This document shows, in pieces, positions 63,349 through 64,000 of a DNA stretch of 64,000 nucleotides. The stretch spans positions 1 through 64,000 of the forward strand of contig CALUJK010000018.1 of assembly GCA_944320945.1 (NCBI GenBank), in the 5' to 3' direction. This DNA comes from an uncultured Bacteroides sp. (GTDB lineage Bacteria; Bacteroidota; Bacteroidia; Bacteroidales; Bacteroidaceae). Position numbers and translations under genes: made by a program. The notes beneath the pieces are model-generated. The model searched no databases. It was not told where the DNA came from and saw only the letters and a list, made by a program, of their open reading frames with translations. How positions within the stretch are numbered: the first letter of the stretch is position 1; every line of letters starts with the position of its first letter.

Positions 63349-64000
63349 ATGGATATAGATTTTGTCATTACATGGGTTGATATGGACGATCCGAAGTGGC
63401 AAACGGATTTTTCAAAATATTCCGTTAACAAAAACAATACCAAGAACGGGACTTCCGAAGCCCGTTTTCGCGATTACGGTTTTTTGAGATATTGGTTTCG
63501 CGGAGTAGAGAAATTTGCCCCATGGGTACGCAAGATACATTTTGTAACATGCGGTCAGAAACCGGCATGGCTTGATACAAATCATCCCAAGATTCATCTA
63601 GTGAATCACAAGGATTATATTCCGGAACAGTTTCTACCGACTTTTAATTCAGTAGTAATTGAATATTATCTGCATAGGATCCCTGGTTTAGCGGAGCATT
63701 TTGTCTATTTCAATGACGATTTTTATATTATAAATGCCATCACACCGGAACGTTTTTTCAAAAACGGACAGCCTTGCGACATTGCCGCTTTCCTTTACAA
63801 CCCATCTTGGTCACAATGGTATAGAACACTTAGGAACAGCATACAAATCATCAACCAACACTTCGACAAAAAAGAGGTAATGACCCGTTTTCAAGACAAA
63901 TGGTTCGATAAAAGTTATGGTTCAAGAGCCTGCTGGAACTATCTATTGAAGCCATACGGCAAATTCATTCCCCTACGGACACCTCACAATGCACAACCGT
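63349..64000 (+). CDS. Stealth-family capsular polysaccharide phosphotransferase (5' part)
   Basis: The frame is open from ATG at 63349 to the window end (217 codons seen). It starts MDIDFVITWVDMDDPKW, the Stealth CR1 motif, and continues with SEARFRDYGFLRYWFRGVEK, VNHKDYIPEQFLPTFNS, and the CR2-like block LHRIPGLAEHFVYFNDDFYI, which carries the conserved D-D of the catalytic site. Stealth proteins link hexose-1-phosphate units in capsular or surface polysaccharide. It probably opens a surface-polysaccharide locus beyond this window. The protein continues outside the window, so its full length is unknown. Confidence 0.88.
   Translation, partial: MDIDFVITWVDMDDPKWQTDFSKYSVNKNNTKNGTSEARFRDYGFLRYWFRGVEKFAPWVRKIHFVTCGQKPAWLDTNHPKIHLVNHKDYIPEQFLPTFNSVVIEYYLHRIPGLAEHFVYFNDDFYIINAITPERFFKNGQPCDIAAFLYNPSWSQWYRTLRNSIQIINQHFDKKEVMTRFQDKWFDKSYGSRACWNYLLKPYGKFIPLRTPHNAQP

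Overview
This window is chromosomal DNA from a gut-type Bacteroides or a close relative (phylum Bacteroidota). The evidence is a SusC/SusD pair, the lpxD - lpxC/fabZ fusion - lpxA cluster, a MurF-alanine racemase fusion, an M56/TonB antirepressor with BlaI, a Rex repressor, and many promoters with the Bacteroides -7 box TAnnTTTG, several with a -33 TTTG about 20 nt upstream. I saw no rRNA or tRNA gene, CRISPR array, phage module or intact insertion sequence. Species cannot be assigned.

Layout. 0.1-6.8 kb: L-fucose catabolic operon on the minus strand (fucI, a fucO remnant, fucA, fucK, fucP) with a divergent AraC-type regulator. 6.9-10.8 kb: SpoU/TrmH rRNA methyltransferase, NahK-like sugar 1-kinase, class I fumarase. 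10.9-12.8 kb: orphan HipB-like repressor whose toxin partner is missing, then an AAA/DUF4143 ATPase preceded by four phased direct repeats. 12.8-16.1 kb: DUF4954 beta-helix protein and GTPase HflX. 16.3-20.9 kb: an AraC regulator facing a two-gene unit (outer-membrane barrel plus GH3 glycosidase) in which both genes are frameshifted. 21.4-27.1 kb: second DUF4143-type ATPase, Dna2-like nuclease-helicase, TatC and TatA. 27.3-33.5 kb: lipid A operon with an HD hydrolase at its head and miaA at its end. 33.9-40.1 kb: SusC, SusD and a calcineurin-like phosphoesterase. 40.3-46.2 kb: housekeeping operon purM, two small membrane proteins, prfA, a DUF4153 protein and pyrF, next to a DUF2582 winged-helix gene. 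46.4-49.4 kb: LemA, TPM protein, alpha/beta hydrolase and a decayed short gene. 49.7-53.2 kb: GSCFA protein and MurF-Alr. 53.3-60.6 kb: GH3 glycosidase plus C45-type hydrolase, M56/BlaI pair, phosphate-selective-type porin. 60.6-64 kb: ispF, FAH-family hydrolase with rex, eIF1/SUI1-like factor, and the first part of a Stealth-type capsule phosphotransferase cut by the window edge.

The most unusual signals are non-coding. A 92-nt palindromic core occurs three times (about 21.1, 33.7 and 61.2 kb), each with a similar leader containing a GC-rich hairpin. A fourth place at 40.2 kb has the same architecture but carries a perfect 31-bp inverted repeat. Four copies of a TGCA...AATCTC motif, spaced 33, 29 and 33 bp, sit just upstream of the first ATPase. 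Signs of gene decay are the fucO remnant, a hipA-like stub, the double-frameshift GH3/barrel locus and a broken HU-like gene near 49.3 kb.

Functionally the window mixes envelope and housekeeping genes (lipid A, peptidoglycan, Tat export, isoprenoid, purine and pyrimidine synthesis, translation release) with loci for using host or dietary glycans (fucose, SusCD, GH3 enzymes).
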